A DNA stretch of 6,973 nt, taken from the NCBI GenBank assembly GCA_905214425.1, contig CAJMLY010000049.1, positions 1-6,973 on the forward strand. Reading direction: 5' to 3'. Under the pieces are notes generated by a model. It ran no database searches and was not told the DNA's origin. It was given only the letters and a program-made list of their open reading frames with translations. Position numbers and translations under genes: made by a program. Each line of letters opens with the position of its first letter. The stretch's first letter is position 1. Shown in pieces: positions 6,046 through 6,973 of the stretch. This DNA is from an uncultured bacterium (GTDB taxonomy: Bacteria > Actinomycetota > Coriobacteriia > Coriobacteriales > Coriobacteriaceae).

Positions 6046-6792
6046 ATGAATGAGTGGAATGACATAGCGGTTTTGACGCCACCAGGCGATATCGACATCG
6101 CCACGGTGCCTGCGCTGCGTCGGCGGTTGGATGCTTTGATTGGCCGCGGCGTGCGTCGTGTTGTCATCAACTGTCAGGCTGTTAGCTTTATCGATTCGAC
6201 GGGCTTGGCATTCCTGCTTACGCGCGCTCGTGAGCTCATGAGGCGAGAAGGCCTGCTTTCGCTCGTCAATGCATCAGGTGAAGTTGTTCGCTTTTTGGAG
6301 ATTGCTCGTCTTGTCGATATCCTTCATGTCGCGGGGCCGGCACGGGAGTCTATTCCCGCCATTCCGGTGGGGGAGCTGCCTCGCTGGAGTAAGAGCGTCG
6401 AGGTCCGTCAGGGTATCGAGAATCTTCCATACTACCGACATCGCATCGCCGAACTCCTTGAATCGCTTCCGTTGCGCCGTGACGAGCGCTACGATGTCGC
6501 ATTGGCGTCGGGGGAGGCGCTGGGTAATGCCTATGACCATGCGGGCGGTATCGGGTGCGTCCTGACGGTTCAGGCCTATGGCGATCGCGTTGTGGTTGAG
6601 GTGCTTGATCGAGGTGCCGGCTATTCTATCGATGAAACGAGCGAACCGGTCGCATCCGAGGAACGCGGTCGTGGCATCAAGCTTATGCGTATGCTCGTCG
6701 ATAACGTGGAGGTTGCTCGTCGTACGGACGGCGCCGGCACGCGCGTGCAGATGGTGAAGCTGTTTAGCGGAGCGCTGGAATCGTGTGCCTAG
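6046..6792 (+). CDS. STAS anti-anti-sigma domain fused to a HATPase anti-sigma kinase domain
   Basis: 248 residues combining two partner-switching proteins usually encoded separately. The N-terminal STAS domain (about 1-100) has the SpoIIAA/RsbV pattern: GDIDIATVPALRRRL, then VSFIDSTGLAFLL, with Ser51 in DSTG as the expected phosphoserine. A linker (about 100-122) follows. The C-terminal GHKL kinase domain (about 123-240) resembles SpoIIAB/RsbW: N box with Glu157, Asn161 and His165 (EALGNAYDH), G1 box DRGAG (188-192), G2 box RGRGI (207-211), then GAGTRVQMVK. All ATP-binding and catalytic positions are visible, so the kinase may be active and could phosphorylate its own or another STAS domain. 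The upstream PP2C phosphatase is the natural opposing enzyme. No transmembrane segment or sigma factor is seen, and no clear terminator follows. Domain calls are firm; the regulated target is unknown. Confidence 0.92.
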   Translation: MNEWNDIAVLTPPGDIDIATVPALRRRLDALIGRGVRRVVINCQAVSFIDSTGLAFLLTRARELMRREGLLSLVNASGEVVRFLEIARLVDILHVAGPARESIPAIPVGELPRWSKSVEVRQGIENLPYYRHRIAELLESLPLRRDERYDVALASGEALGNAYDHAGGIGCVLTVQAYGDRVVVEVLDRGAGYSIDETSEPVASEERGRGIKLMRMLVDNVEVARRTDGAGTRVQMVKLFSGALESCA

Positions 6793-6839
6793 CCAATCGC
6801 TTTAGCGCGTTTAGCTACTAAGAACATGCGGCAGACAAG

Positions 6840-6885
6840 TTTTTTGAAAAAAGTACTTGCGTCTTTTGGACAACTCGCGTAAATT
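6840..6885 (+). promoter_or_regulatory. Promoter of the tRNA-Gly gene with conserved upstream module
   Basis: T6-G-A6 (6840-6852) followed by GTAC and the -35 TTGCGT (6857-6862), then 17 bases to a weak -10 TAAATT (6880-6885). The block 6840-6860 matches 3369-3389 ahead of tRNA-Leu at 20 of 21 positions, which supports the call despite the weak -10. The AAGTACTT spanning the -35 edge (6851-6858) is a perfect palindrome. Transcription should start about 6 bases before the tRNA, a much shorter leader than for tRNA-Leu. The rest of 6793-6839 holds nothing I can identify. Confidence 0.7.
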
Positions 6886-6897
6886 AATAACCCGCAA

Positions 6898-6973
6898 GCG
6901 GACATGGCTCAGTTGGTAGAGCACAACCTTGCCAAGGTTGGGGTCGCGGGTTCGAGCCCCGTTGTCCGCTCCA
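6898..6973 (+). tRNA. tRNA-Gly (anticodon GCC), CCA encoded
   Basis: Complete 76-base tRNA ending at the last base of the window. The acceptor GCGGACA (6898-6904) pairs with TGTCCGC (6963-6969), discriminator T6970, CCA 6971-6973. The anticodon stem CAACC/GGTTG encloses TTGCCAA with anticodon GCC at 6931-6933, reading GGC and GGU. D arm (GCTC-AGTTGGTA-GAGC) and T arm (GCGGG-TTCGAGC-CCCGT, one G-U) are normal. Further tRNAs could follow beyond the window. Confidence 0.97.

Noticed and set aside
6793..6839. Terminator after the STAS-kinase gene
   Set aside because: Only tiny stems such as CGCTTTAGCG are seen, with no U tract, so I do not call one.

Overview
The window most resembles a high-GC Gram-positive chromosome, probably a gut Coriobacteriia such as Collinsella. 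This is inferred from the GC-rich codon usage, the oligopeptide-permease protein sequences, CCA-encoding tRNA genes and a SpoIIE-type phosphatase/anti-sigma module. No species marker is present, so the placement is moderate at best.

Layout. Positions 2-2879 hold the 3' end of a peptide ABC transporter operon on the + strand: the end of an OppC/DppC-type permease, then the two ATPases OppD and OppF, tightly packed (2-base gap, then a 1-base stop/start overlap). The upstream permease and binding-protein genes would lie outside the window. Positions 2880-3472 carry no convincing protein gene but are full of structure. Two long nested palindromes (2892-3031 on +, 3195-3332 on -) face each other across three smaller hairpins. 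A tRNA-Leu(GAG) gene with its own promoter and terminator occupies 3369-3596. Positions 3622-6792 encode a two-gene signalling unit: a PAS-GAF-PP2C (RsbU/RsbP/SpoIIE-type) phosphatase and a STAS-HATPase fusion (SpoIIAA-like antagonist joined to a SpoIIAB/RsbW-like kinase). The window ends exactly at the CCA end of a tRNA-Gly(GCC) gene at 6898-6973, whose promoter shares an almost identical upstream module with the tRNA-Leu promoter.

How the parts work together. The transporter genes form one peptide-uptake machine: two membrane subunits, two ATPases with C-terminal four-cysteine domains, and an external lipoprotein not seen here. The phosphatase and the STAS-kinase fusion look like a partner-switching pathway: the PAS/GAF part senses a signal, the PP2C domain dephosphorylates the STAS serine, and the kinase domain rephosphorylates it. 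No sigma factor or other target is in the window.

Most notable observation. The two long palindromes are homologous members of one element family in opposite orientation. Their termini, internal-loop motifs and hairpin apex are nearly identical, while the paired arms differ by compensated changes. I do not recognise this as a named family.
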